Assembly (NCBI GenBank): GCA_937127205.1
Contig: CAKZLS010000141.1
Span: 1 to 5,039, forward strand
Direction of reading: 5' to 3'
Source: an uncultured Rhodospirillales bacterium
GTDB lineage: Bacteria; Pseudomonadota; Alphaproteobacteria; Rhodospirillales; Defluviicoccaceae
Length of the DNA stretch: 5,039 nucleotides
Below, piece after piece: positions 1 through 5,039 of the stretch. How positions within the stretch are numbered: position 1 is the stretch's first letter; each line of letters starts with the position of its first letter. The notes beneath the pieces are model-generated. The model was not told the DNA's origin, did not search any database, and was given only the letters and a program-made list of their open reading frames with translations. The translations under genes and the position numbers were made by a program.

Positions 1-50
1 AAATACCCCGCGAGCTCAGTGTAAAGCGCGGTTTGGCATGGGGCTTCCTA

Positions 51-100
51 GTGCAAACTGAGTTTGCAGAGCGGGGTGCAAACTGAGTTTGCAGAGCGGG
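51..100. repeat. Two tandem 25-bp units, each with a 17-bp palindrome
   Basis: Two identical 25-bp units lie head to tail (51-75 and 76-100). Each contains the perfect palindrome TGCAAACTGAGTTTGCA (52-68 and 77-93): two 8-bp arms around a single central G, followed by AGAGCGGG. The one-base centre makes it a poor RNA hairpin loop but a typical shape for a dimeric-protein binding site. It could be a duplicated operator or two copies of a dispersed intergenic repeat. The window does not show which gene, if any, it would control, because the nearest gene in the window ends 450 bp away and points towards it. Confidence 0.7.
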
Positions 101-149
101 GCGACCGACACTGCGACGACCCGGCGCACCTGGAGGCGCGAGAAAAGAA

Positions 150-179
150 GAGCGGCAAAAACATAACCGATTGCCGCTC
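150..179. repeat. 9-bp inverted repeat (hairpin)
   Basis: GAGCGGCAA at 150-158 is matched by its exact reverse complement TTGCCGCTC at 171-179, with a 12-base loop. No run of T follows on the right. On the minus strand the hairpin is followed by TTCTTTTCT (rightmost base 149), so a weak intrinsic terminator for minus-strand transcription is possible. It sits about 370 bp past the minus-strand stop at 550, which is far for that gene. Confidence 0.45.
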
Positions 180-317
180 ACCAACTTGCAGCGCTAACGA
201 CTATCCGTCGTCTTAACTCAAGCTAACGCTCAGCGCACGCGTAACAGTTGATTTCCATGCCGACGCAAATCTCGCGGACCTTCGGCGTTGACCATTTCTT
301 CATTGCCTTACCCTCCG

Positions 318-348
318 GATCGTATTGCGATCAATTCACAGTCGCAAT
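318..348. repeat. Overlapping inverted repeats
   Basis: Two alternative hairpins share the middle arm. GATCG (318-322) pairs with CGATC (328-332) around a 5-base loop, and ATTGCGA (324-330) pairs with TCGCAAT (342-348) around an 11-base loop. The two folds are mutually exclusive. Stems of this size can arise by chance, and no gene or leader frame is attached, so no function is assigned. Confidence 0.3.
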
Positions 349-549
349 GTTATTCGATGGTTTGCAAGCCGCGCAAGAGCTTTTTGCCGGGAGTTATTCC
401 GCGGGGGGAACCAGCCGTAGACTGGACACGGACCGGCGCAGAGGCGGCTCTCCGAGCCAGCTGTGCGATACGAATACGACATCTGGCGGCGTCGCGTTCC
501 GGAGTGTCGAGAGGGGCAACAACCACCGCAAGGGACCAAGGCCACACCG

Positions 550-1101
550 TCAATCGCCGGTGCGTTTGAGCGCTCCCGAGACCCTTTGTTCGATCTCACC
601 ATTGTGACGCCGCACGAAGCTCAGCGCCAAACCGCCGTCGGACAACGTCCGGTCATAGGCCTGAACCGTGTAGTCGCCGGTTTCCGAGATGGTCAGAACA
701 TTGACGGTCAGGGTCTTGCCGGCAATGCGCGCCCATGCGAACGGCCGCCCTTCCAGGGGAATGTTGGATGCTAAACCGGCCGCTTCGTCAGGCGGCGTGG
801 CGGCGAACAGGCCCGGGGCGTCCTTGGCCGGCTTGAAGTAAATCACCTGGGTCCGGCCCCGGCCCGCTTCTTCATCGGCTTTGAAGATGATCGTTCGCCA
901 CCTGACCGAAAAACCTTCTTCATCGAACGGCCGGATGATCACGGTCAAATCCCGCATTTCCGAGGTGGCTGCTTCGGTCGCTGTCGTGCCCTCATAGGAA
1001 CCGAAGAACGGCTGAACAAGCGACGTTTGCGCCGACGCCGGAACGACGCCCCAAAGAACCGCGGCCACCAAAAGTCCGATCAGAAGTTTTGTTGCACCCA
1101 T
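550..1101 (-). CDS. Small exported protein of unknown function
   Basis: A 183-residue protein. The ATG at 1101 is preferred over the adjacent upstream TTG (1104) because GTGAGGA sits four bases ahead of the ATG. The N-terminus is a clear Sec signal peptide: Lys at position 5, a hydrophobic stretch LLIGLLVAAVLWGVV, then PASA before Gln, giving predicted signal peptidase I cleavage near residue 24-25. The mature part, about 158 residues, has no cysteine and no further membrane segment. It alternates hydrophobic and polar residues (for example LTVIIRPF, FSVRWRTII, LTVNVLTI, YTVQAYDRTL), which suggests a beta-rich, possibly barrel-like periplasmic fold. Similar proteins with a 'PFFG.Y.G' start and a 'YDRTL..GG..L.F' end are remembered as conserved hypotheticals in alphaproteobacteria; no function is known to me. 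It is transcribed divergently from the exporter gene to its right and appears to be a single-gene unit. Confidence 0.88.
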   Translation of the reverse strand: MGATKLLIGLLVAAVLWGVVPASAQTSLVQPFFGSYEGTTATEAATSEMRDLTVIIRPFDEEGFSVRWRTIIFKADEEAGRGRTQVIYFKPAKDAPGLFAATPPDEAAGLASNIPLEGRPFAWARIAGKTLTVNVLTISETGDYTVQAYDRTLSDGGLALSFVRRHNGEIEQRVSGALKRTGD

Positions 1102-1105
1102 CAAA

Positions 1106-1112
1106 TCCTCAC
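1106..1112 (-). promoter_or_regulatory. Ribosome binding site deciding the start at 1101
   Basis: Read on the minus strand this is GTGAGGA, a good Shine-Dalgarno match four bases before the ATG at 1101. The TTG at 1104-1102 would leave only one base of spacing, so the ATG is chosen. Confidence 0.7.
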
Positions 1113-1164
1113 CCCTCGCCCACTTTCCGTTGCCAACCGCCGGGAAACCGTCCCATCATGTCCA

Positions 1165-1179
1165 GACGTCGTGCACGTC
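1165..1179. promoter_or_regulatory. Small inverted repeat between divergent genes
   Basis: GACGT (1165-1169) and ACGTC (1175-1179) flank CGTGC. The 15-bp element lies in the spacer between the two divergently transcribed genes, about 65 bp from the minus-strand start and 170 bp from the exporter start. Its place fits an operator, but five-base arms are common by chance and no regulator is recognised. Confidence 0.2.
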
Positions 1180-1261
1180 CTTTATTGCCGATGCTCCGAA
1201 AAAGCGCGACAAAAAAGCGGAGTCGGTGGGACGCGCCGGGAATGCTTTCCATGCATCTTCG

Positions 1262-1291
1262 TTACCGCTTTCCAAGCGGACCATGTATAAT
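1262..1291 (+). promoter_or_regulatory. Candidate sigma-70-type promoter for the exporter gene
   Basis: A perfect TATAAT lies at 1286-1291, an unusual match in GC-rich DNA, with a poor -35 (TTACCG at 1262-1267, 18-bp spacing). Transcription would begin near 1298 and give a leader of about 50 bases before the ATG at 1349. That fits the start chosen for the exporter and argues against the longer in-frame starts upstream (1130, 1283), which would lie before the transcript begins. Confidence 0.4.
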
Positions 1292-1348
1292 TGGACTCGC
1301 CGTGTTCTTCGTCCGAGCTCTGGCAAATATCCGGGTACACTCAAACGA

Positions 1349-2275
1349 ATGCAGATCTACTTACCCATCGCTGGCATAAACGAGAATGTTCTCGTTCTGC
1401 TGGGCACCGGCGGTATTGTCGGTCTTCTCTCGGGACTGTTCGGGATTGGCGGCGGGTTCTTGCTGACGCCTCTCCTTCTGTTCATCGGCATCCCCGCGCC
1501 GGTGGCCGTCGCTTCAGGCGCCAATCAAGTGGTGGGAACCTCGGTTTCCGCCATCATCGGACACTGGCGGCGCGGTAACGTGGACGTCAAGATGGGCATC
1601 GTCCTGGTCATTGGCGGGTTGGTGGGCTCCTCGTTGGGCGTTTGGCTGTTCCGTGCCCTGAAGACGCTGGGCCAGATCGATCTTGCCATTGCGCTCTGTT
1701 ACGTTTTCTTGCTTGGCATTATCGGTGCCCTGATGTTTGTTGAAAGCGCGAAAGCGCTCCTTCGGTTGCGACGCTCGCGCGGCGAGAAGGCGTCCGGCCG
1801 CCGACGCAATCCAAACTGGGTGGAAGCGCTGCCTTTCAAAATGAGGTTTCGCAAATCCAGGCTTTACGTCAGCGCGGCCTTGCCCTTGGCCGTGGGGATT
1901 ATGACCGGCGTTCTTTCGGCGATCATGGGCGTAGGCGGCGGCTTCATCATGGTGCCGGCGCTCATCTATTTACTCGGGATGCCAACGGGAGTGGTGGTTG
2001 GAACCTCGTTGTTCCAGATCATCTTCGTTACAGCCAACGTTACCGTTCTGCAGGCCGTGAACACGCAATCGGTCGACGTGGTTCTTGCCGTGGTGCTGCT
2101 GGTTGGAGGGGTGGTCGGAGCGCAGGTAGGTGTCCGCCTCGGCGCCAAACTTCGCGCCGAACAGCTCCGTATTCTGCTGGCCTTGCTCGTTCTCGCCGTT
2201 GCCGGCAAAATTGCCTATGGCTTGGCGGTTACACCGGCGGACCTCTTTTCGATCACCCCATTGCAGCCAGGATGA
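1349..2275 (+). CDS. TauE/SafE-family membrane exporter (sulfite/organosulfonate type)
   Basis: A 308-residue inner-membrane protein. The start MQIYLPIA is the one remembered for close family members; the frame is open back to 1130, but that part is hydrophilic, Arg-rich and unlike the family. No good Shine-Dalgarno precedes 1349. The family's tandem duplication is plain: GLLSGLFGIGGGFLLTPLLL (residues 25-44) is repeated as GVLSAIMGVGGGFIMVPALI (187-206), and each copy is followed by a related second helix (ASGANQVVGTSVSAIIGHWRRGNVD near 55-79; VVVGTSLFQIIFVTANVTVL near 215-234). About eight membrane segments are expected, split by a basic, hydrophilic loop at about 138-172 rich in Arg and Lys. 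Family members export sulfite, sulfoacetate or related C2 sulfur anions, or are uncharacterised; the substrate here cannot be told from sequence. The gene is complete. Its TGA overlaps a downstream ATG (ATGA), suggesting it once headed a translationally coupled operon. Confidence 0.92.
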   Translation: MQIYLPIAGINENVLVLLGTGGIVGLLSGLFGIGGGFLLTPLLLFIGIPAPVAVASGANQVVGTSVSAIIGHWRRGNVDVKMGIVLVIGGLVGSSLGVWLFRALKTLGQIDLAIALCYVFLLGIIGALMFVESAKALLRLRRSRGEKASGRRRNPNWVEALPFKMRFRKSRLYVSAALPLAVGIMTGVLSAIMGVGGGFIMVPALIYLLGMPTGVVVGTSLFQIIFVTANVTVLQAVNTQSVDVVLAVVLLVGGVVGAQVGVRLGAKLRAEQLRILLALLVLAVAGKIAYGLAVTPADLFSITPLQPG

Positions 2276-2331
2276 GCGCCGCCGCCCCCTGCCAAACAGC
2301 ACAACCGCGAGTGACGTCTGATCAACGTTGA
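2272..2331 (+). other. 19-codon stub overlapping the exporter stop
   Basis: An ATG at 2272-2274 overlaps the exporter's TGA (2273-2275) and opens MSAAAPCQTAQPRVTSDQR before a TGA at 2329. An ATGA overlap is the usual arrangement of coupled genes, but the product is too short and lacks any motif. It already overlaps the start of the oxidase remnant in another frame. It may be the first codons of a deleted gene; in alphaproteobacteria a TIGR02186-type membrane protein often follows this exporter. It may equally be chance. Confidence 0.25.
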
Positions 2332-2963
2332 AACTGAGGTGCCGCAAGTGGATCGGGAAGTGTCCTTGGCCTTCGACCACTGGCGGATCGACGAGCAGGG
2401 ACAGATCGACGAGGCCAGTTTCGGCGACTTGCACGACTGGAGCCATGCCGGGCGGCTCGGCAACGCCTTCACCGTCGATGGCGGCGCGGCCCAGGACATT
2501 CCGGTTCGTAAGGGAGAAAGCGCCCGGCTCCGGCTGTTGAATACCGCCAACGCCCGGGTGATTAACCTGCGGCTCGAGGATCACGCACCAACGGTGATCG
2601 CCACCGATGGCCAGCTTGTTTCCGCCCCATTCGCTCGGCGACGGCCGGATTACTTTGGCTCCCGGACAACGTCTGGATGTTATAGTCGACATGACCTTGG
2701 ATCCTGGCGCGCGCGGTGCCATAACCGAGATCACCGGCGGCGGCCGGCTGGTGGGCGGCGCGTTCGTTTACGATCCCAAGGAGGTTGCCCGCGACCATCC
2801 ACACGACGGTCCGTCGCCCTGGCTCGACAAGGTGCTGGTCAGTTCGCGGGAAAAAGTCTCCTGGGGCTTCGTCGCCGACAACCCCGGCAAGTGGATGCTG
2901 CATTGTCACATGCTCGAGCACCAAGCCGCCGGCATGGTCACCTGGTTCGAAGTCTCCGGTTAA
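2315..2963 (+). pseudogene. Multicopper oxidase remnant, truncated and frameshifted
   Basis: Two frames together read as the latter part of a laccase-like multicopper oxidase. Frame one (2315 to about 2635) gives VDREVSLAFDHWRIDEQG, then HDWSHAGRLGNAFTVDG, then ESARLRLLNTANARVINLRL and HAPTVIATDGQLV, all typical of the end of domain 1 and of domain 2. Frame two (about 2637 to 2963) continues with LGDGRITLAPGQRLDVIVDM and ends with KWMLHCHMLEHQAAGMVTWF. That last stretch carries the copper ligands His-Cys-His (2901-2909), His (2919-2921) and the axial Met (2934-2936).
Three things are broken. The first half, with the HWHG and HxH copper motifs, is absent: a stop in frame at 2312-2314 lies just before the first homologous codons. 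The reading frame changes near 2635. The HPMHLHGHxF motif expected before the C-terminal part is missing between VYDPKEVARDHP and WLDKVLV. About 215 residues remain of the usual 450-500. With at most part of the trinuclear copper site, it cannot be an active oxidase. No credible start or ribosome binding site is seen. Confidence 0.85.
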
Positions 2964-2982
2964 GCCGGATACGGTGCGACGG

Positions 2983-3012
2983 TTGAAATCCTCCGGTCCG
3001 GCGGCCAATATT
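2983..3012 (+). promoter_or_regulatory. Weak candidate promoter for the ABC transporter operon
   Basis: TTGAAA (2983-2988, five of six consensus bases) is followed after 18 bp by AATATT (3007-3012, four of six). Transcription would begin at about 3018-3020, right at the first ATG of the ATPase. If real, it would favour the internal ATG at 3056 as the translated start, or leaderless translation from 3020. The match is modest and could be chance. Confidence 0.25.
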
Positions 3013-3019
3013 AGGTTCA

Positions 3020-3835
3020 ATGGGTCCCGCCCCTCTCATTTCACAGCAGACGTTCATGCAGCAGGTTTCCGGCCAGCCGATTATCGAGGTGCGGTCGCTC
3101 TCGAAAACCTTCAAAGACGTGACCGCCGTCGACGGCATCGAATTTTCCATCGGTCGAGGATCGGTGACGGCGCTGCTCGGCGGCAACGGCGCCGGCAAGA
3201 CCACCACGCTGTCCATCCTGCTCGGCCTTCTGCTGCCCACGTCCGGCACCGTCCAGGTCCTCGGCGAAGACATGATCCGCCACCGCCACCGGGTTCTCGC
3301 GCGGATGAACTTTTCGTCGCCCTACGTGGACCTTCCCCGCCGGCTCACGGTCATGGAAAACCTGATCGTCTACGGGCGGCTCTACGGCATTCCCGACGTC
3401 CGCGCGCGGATCGGCGAACTGGCCGAGGATCTGGATATCGGCGGCCTGCTGCGGCGGCCCACCGGCGATCTCTCGTCCGGGCAGCGCACTCGGGTGGCGC
3501 TCGCCAAGGCTCTGTTGAACCGGCCGGAATTGCTCTTGCTGGACGAACCCACGGCCTCGCTCGATCCCGATACGGGCGACTGGATCCGCACCTACCTGGA
3601 GACTCATCGCGATCGGTGGGGCATGACGATCCTGCTCGCCTCCCACAACATGGCGGAGGTGGAGCGGCTCTGCGACAACGTTTTGATGATGAAGACGGGC
3701 AAGATCATCGACCGAGGCGCACCGGAAGCGCTGATCGCGCGCTACGGGCGCCAGACCATGGAAGAAGTATTTCTCGACATTGCCCGCGATCGCGTTTCGC
3801 TCGAAAACCCGGACCAGCCGAGCGCCGCCCAATGA
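3020..3835 (+). CDS. ABC transporter ATP-binding protein (ABC-2 exporter type)
   Basis: A 271-residue nucleotide-binding subunit that powers export through the permease encoded next. Visible motifs: Walker A GGNGAGKTT (residues 54-62, Lys60), signature LSSGQ (151-155), Walker B LLLLDEP (171-177, with Asp175 and catalytic Glu176), D-loop SLDPD (180-184) and the switch His209 in LASHN. The C-terminal 'TMEEVFLDIAR' is typical of the ABC-2/DrrA/NodI-like group. The odd point is the Q-loop: between Walker A and the signature, where a Gln normally contacts the metal, the sequence reads MNFSSPYVDLP, with no Gln from 95 to 115. I recall the same motif in alphaproteobacterial relatives, so it is probably a trait of the subfamily and not damage.
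Start: ATG 3020 has only AGG five bases ahead; ATG 3056 (MQQVSGQPIIEV) is a fair alternative that keeps the whole domain. The substrate is unknown. Confidence 0.93.
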   Translation: MGPAPLISQQTFMQQVSGQPIIEVRSLSKTFKDVTAVDGIEFSIGRGSVTALLGGNGAGKTTTLSILLGLLLPTSGTVQVLGEDMIRHRHRVLARMNFSSPYVDLPRRLTVMENLIVYGRLYGIPDVRARIGELAEDLDIGGLLRRPTGDLSSGQRTRVALAKALLNRPELLLLDEPTASLDPDTGDWIRTYLETHRDRWGMTILLASHNMAEVERLCDNVLMMKTGKIIDRGAPEALIARYGRQTMEEVFLDIARDRVSLENPDQPSAAQ

Positions 3836-4662
3836 ACGGAGAACCAAATCCGGGGCAAAGTGAAATCGCCTTATCGATTAGGCGGATTCTGGCGGTGTTC
3901 CTGCGCCATGTGTACGTGCTCCGGCGCTCGTGGCCGCGCATTCTCGACATGGCGTACTGGCCCACGGTGCAAATGGTGTTGTGGGGTTTCATTACCCAGT
4001 TTTTCATGGGCCACTCGTCTTGGGTGGCGCAGGCGGCCGGCGTGCTGATCAGCGCCGTGCTGCTCTGGGATATCCTGTTCCGCGCCAACCTCGGCGTCTC
4101 GCTCACCTTCCTCGAGGAGATGTGGTCGCGCAACTTCGGCCAACTGTTCGTCAGCCCGCTCCGCCCCATCGAAATGGTCATGGGCATGACGCTCCTCAGT
4201 TTCGTTCGAACGCTGATCGGTGTCCTGCCGGCTGCGCTGCTGGCGCTGCCGCTGTTCGATGTCTGGGTGTTCTCGCTGGGCCTGCCACTGGCGGCATTCT
4301 TCGCCAATCTCTTGGTGTTCGGCTGGAGCATCGGCCTGCTGGTTTCGGCGGCGGTGCTGCGGTTGGGGCTAGGCGCCGAAAACTTGGCCTGGGTTGCGAT
4401 CTTCGCGGTGGCCCCCATCAGCGGCATCTACTACCCCATCGATACCCTGCCGCCCTGGCTGCAACCCGTCGCTTGGGCCCTGCCGTCGTCCTACGTTTTC
4501 GAGGGGATGCGCGCGGTATTGTTCGACGGCGATTTCCGGTGGGACCTGTTCTACAAGGCCGTCGCCCTCAATGCGCTGCACTTCGCCGCCGCCGTCGGGT
4601 TTTTCCTCTACATGTTCCGGGTGGCCCGCCAACGCGGCTTGCTGCTGCAGCAGGGCGAATAG
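3832..4662 (+). CDS. ABC-2 type transporter permease
   Basis: A 276-residue inner-membrane subunit that pairs with the preceding ATPase. Its ATG (3832-3834) overlaps the ATPase stop (ATGA), so translation is likely coupled; no good Shine-Dalgarno precedes it. The same frame is open far upstream, but that part only shadows the ATPase in another frame. The layout fits the ABC-2 family: a hydrophilic N-terminus of about 40 residues, then about six membrane segments (near 41-60, 66-88, 117-140, 146-173, 184-203 and 248-264). Between segments two and three is the cytoplasmic stretch EEMWSRNFGQLFVSPLRPIE (95-114), which matches the conserved coupling region of this family. GIYYPIDTLPPWLQPVAWAL followed by PSSYVFEGMR (199-227) is the ABC-2 family hallmark before the last helix. 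Relatives export polysaccharides, lipids, drugs or nodulation factors; nothing here picks a substrate. No clear terminator follows: a 5-bp GAGGC/GCCTC stem at 4662-4685 has no T-run after it. Confidence 0.92.
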   Translation: MNGEPNPGQSEIALSIRRILAVFLRHVYVLRRSWPRILDMAYWPTVQMVLWGFITQFFMGHSSWVAQAAGVLISAVLLWDILFRANLGVSLTFLEEMWSRNFGQLFVSPLRPIEMVMGMTLLSFVRTLIGVLPAALLALPLFDVWVFSLGLPLAAFFANLLVFGWSIGLLVSAAVLRLGLGAENLAWVAIFAVAPISGIYYPIDTLPPWLQPVAWALPSSYVFEGMRAVLFDGDFRWDLFYKAVALNALHFAAAVGFFLYMFRVARQRGLLLQQGE

Positions 4663-4747
4663 AGGCGGCGCCGATTTCGAGCCTCCGCATCTCAAGAATG
4701 CCATAAGTGCTCCTCTTTTCCCGTCTGTTTGCTGTATTCTAAGCGGG

Positions 4748-4764
4748 GAATTCTTGAAGAGTTC
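4748..4764. promoter_or_regulatory. 17-bp near-palindrome upstream of solute-binding gene
   Basis: GAATTCTTGAAGAGTTC has 8-base arms around a central G with one mismatch. It lies about 105 bp before the ATG at 4869 and directly after a weak -10-like TATTCT (4735-4740). Position and shape suit an operator for the downstream gene, but there is no matching regulator in the window. Confidence 0.3.
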
Positions 4765-4774
4765 GTGCGAGAGA

Positions 4775-4819
4775 CCGACAGCCGTCGGCACAAAGCGGAC
4801 ACAAAGCGCGACAAGCGCC
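4775..4819. repeat. Small hairpin and three short head-to-tail repeats
   Basis: CCGAC (4775-4779) pairs with GTCGG (4784-4788) around AGCC. It is followed at once by three related units: ACAAAGCGGAC (4790-4800), ACAAAGCGCG (4801-4810) and ACAAGCGCC (4811-4819). They would lie in the untranslated leader of the solute-binding gene if its promoter lies further upstream. The purpose is not known and the repeats are imperfect. Confidence 0.35.
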
Positions 4820-4868
4820 TCTCGCAAGGCAACGGACGATTGCCCGGGACTCTTGAGTGAAGGGGAAG

Positions 4869-5039
4869 ATGTTCATGAGACGGTTTCGACGGTTCGCGGC
4901 GATCGTGCCCATCGCCCTCCTGTTCTGCGTTACGACGCCGAACACCGGGGACGCCGCGTGCGCGCTTCGCGTCGGCTGGAATCAATACGCGATCTACACC
5001 TTCAAAAACTCGCAAGGAAAGGCCACCGGCATCGACGTC
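4869..5039 (+). CDS. Periplasmic solute-binding protein, family 3-like (partial)
   Basis: The first 57 codons of a gene that runs off the right edge. AGGGG (4861-4865) precedes the ATG at 4869 by three bases and the in-frame ATG at 4875 by nine, so either may be the start; both keep the signal peptide. The N-terminus has an Arg-rich head (RRFRRF), a hydrophobic core (AAIVPIALLFCV) and a likely signal peptidase I site near GDAA/CA. The mature start, LRVGWNQYAIYTFKNSQGKATGIDV, matches the opening strand and loop of family-3 substrate-binding domains ('L.VG...YPPY.F.d..G...GidvDl'). These bind amino acids or similar small solutes, either for an importer or as the sensing part of a larger protein; with the C-terminus missing the two cannot be told apart. 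It stands in its own unit after a 206-bp gap, and binding proteins of this kind do not serve ABC-2 exporters. Confidence 0.8.
   Translation, partial: MFMRRFRRFAAIVPIALLFCVTTPNTGDAACALRVGWNQYAIYTFKNSQGKATGIDV

Larger units (their letters stand above)
1..549. other. Non-coding left flank, no gene supported
   Basis: No reading frame here looks like a protein. The open frames that exist are short, overlap one another on both strands, have no ribosome binding site and give Arg/Ser/Pro-rich translations with no recognisable motif. What the stretch does hold is a pair of tandem palindromic units near the left end and two separate hairpins, listed on their own. It lies downstream of the minus-strand gene that ends at 550, so it may include that gene's 3' end and old, decayed sequence. 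A degraded gene too worn to recognise cannot be excluded. Confidence 0.55.

Noticed and set aside
8..31. CCGCG/CGCGG stem as a terminator at the left edge
   Set aside because: Five-base stem with a 14-base loop and only TTT after it; too weak to call.
248..607. Possible small protein in the left flank
   Set aside because: No ribosome binding site, low-complexity Ser/Arg-rich end, overlaps the 3' end of the minus-strand gene, and no recognisable motif.
1970..2734. Long minus-strand frame of 254 residues
   Set aside because: It lies opposite the exporter and the oxidase remnant, has no motif or ribosome binding site, and is typical of antisense frames in GC-rich DNA.
2955..2969. TCCGG/CCGGA hairpin at the oxidase remnant stop as a terminator
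   Set aside because: Short stem, no T-run after it; likely chance in GC-rich sequence.
2785..3831. N-terminal extension of 349 residues in frame with the permease
   Set aside because: It is Arg/Pro/His-rich and overlaps the oxidase remnant and the ATPase in another frame; the permease begins at the coupled ATG at 3832.
3041..3847. Minus-strand frame of 268 residues
   Set aside because: It is fully antisense to the ATPase, whose motifs are intact, and its translation resembles no protein family.
4662..4685. GAGGC/GCCTC stem after the permease as a terminator
   Set aside because: Five-base stem, 14-base loop and no T-run directly after it.
3930..4706. Plus-strand frame of 258 residues overlapping the permease
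   Set aside because: It is an Arg/Gly/Ala-rich shadow of the permease in another frame, without membrane segments or motifs.

Overview
The window looks like chromosomal DNA from a GC-rich alphaproteobacterium, most likely in or near the Rhodospirillales. This rests on codon usage (strong G/C at third positions in the coding regions) and on the flavour of the proteins: a TauE/SafE exporter beginning MQIYLPIA, and an ABC ATPase with an 'FSSPYVDLP' stretch. The assignment is from family memory and no search was run. No phage gene, transposase, CRISPR array, rRNA or tRNA was seen.

Layout. Positions 1-549 hold no convincing gene. They contain two tandem 25-bp units, each with a perfect 17-bp palindrome, plus two further hairpins. 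On the minus strand, 1101 to 550 encodes a small exported protein of unknown function. After a 247-bp divergent spacer with a candidate promoter, 1349-2275 encodes a complete 308-residue TauE/SafE-type membrane exporter; the frame is open further upstream, but the real start is judged to be at 1349. Its stop codon overlaps an ATG that opens only a 19-codon stub, and right behind it lies a multicopper oxidase remnant (about 2315-2963). The remnant lacks its N-terminal half, changes frame near 2635 and lacks the usual C-terminal-domain His motif, although the HCH-type copper-binding end is intact.

Positions 3020-4662 hold an intact two-gene ABC-2 transporter: an ATPase whose usual Q-loop glutamine is absent, and a six-helix permease whose ATG overlaps the ATPase stop (ATGA). 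The two gene products should form one export complex. A 206-bp gap with a 17-bp near-palindrome and short direct repeats leads to the first 57 codons of a family-3-like periplasmic solute-binding protein, cut by the window end. That protein belongs to a separate unit and is not an obvious partner of the exporter.

No clear new multi-gene system is visible. The points most worth a second look are the decayed oxidase and its junction with the exporter gene, the tandem palindromes at the left end, and the ATPase with the altered Q-loop.
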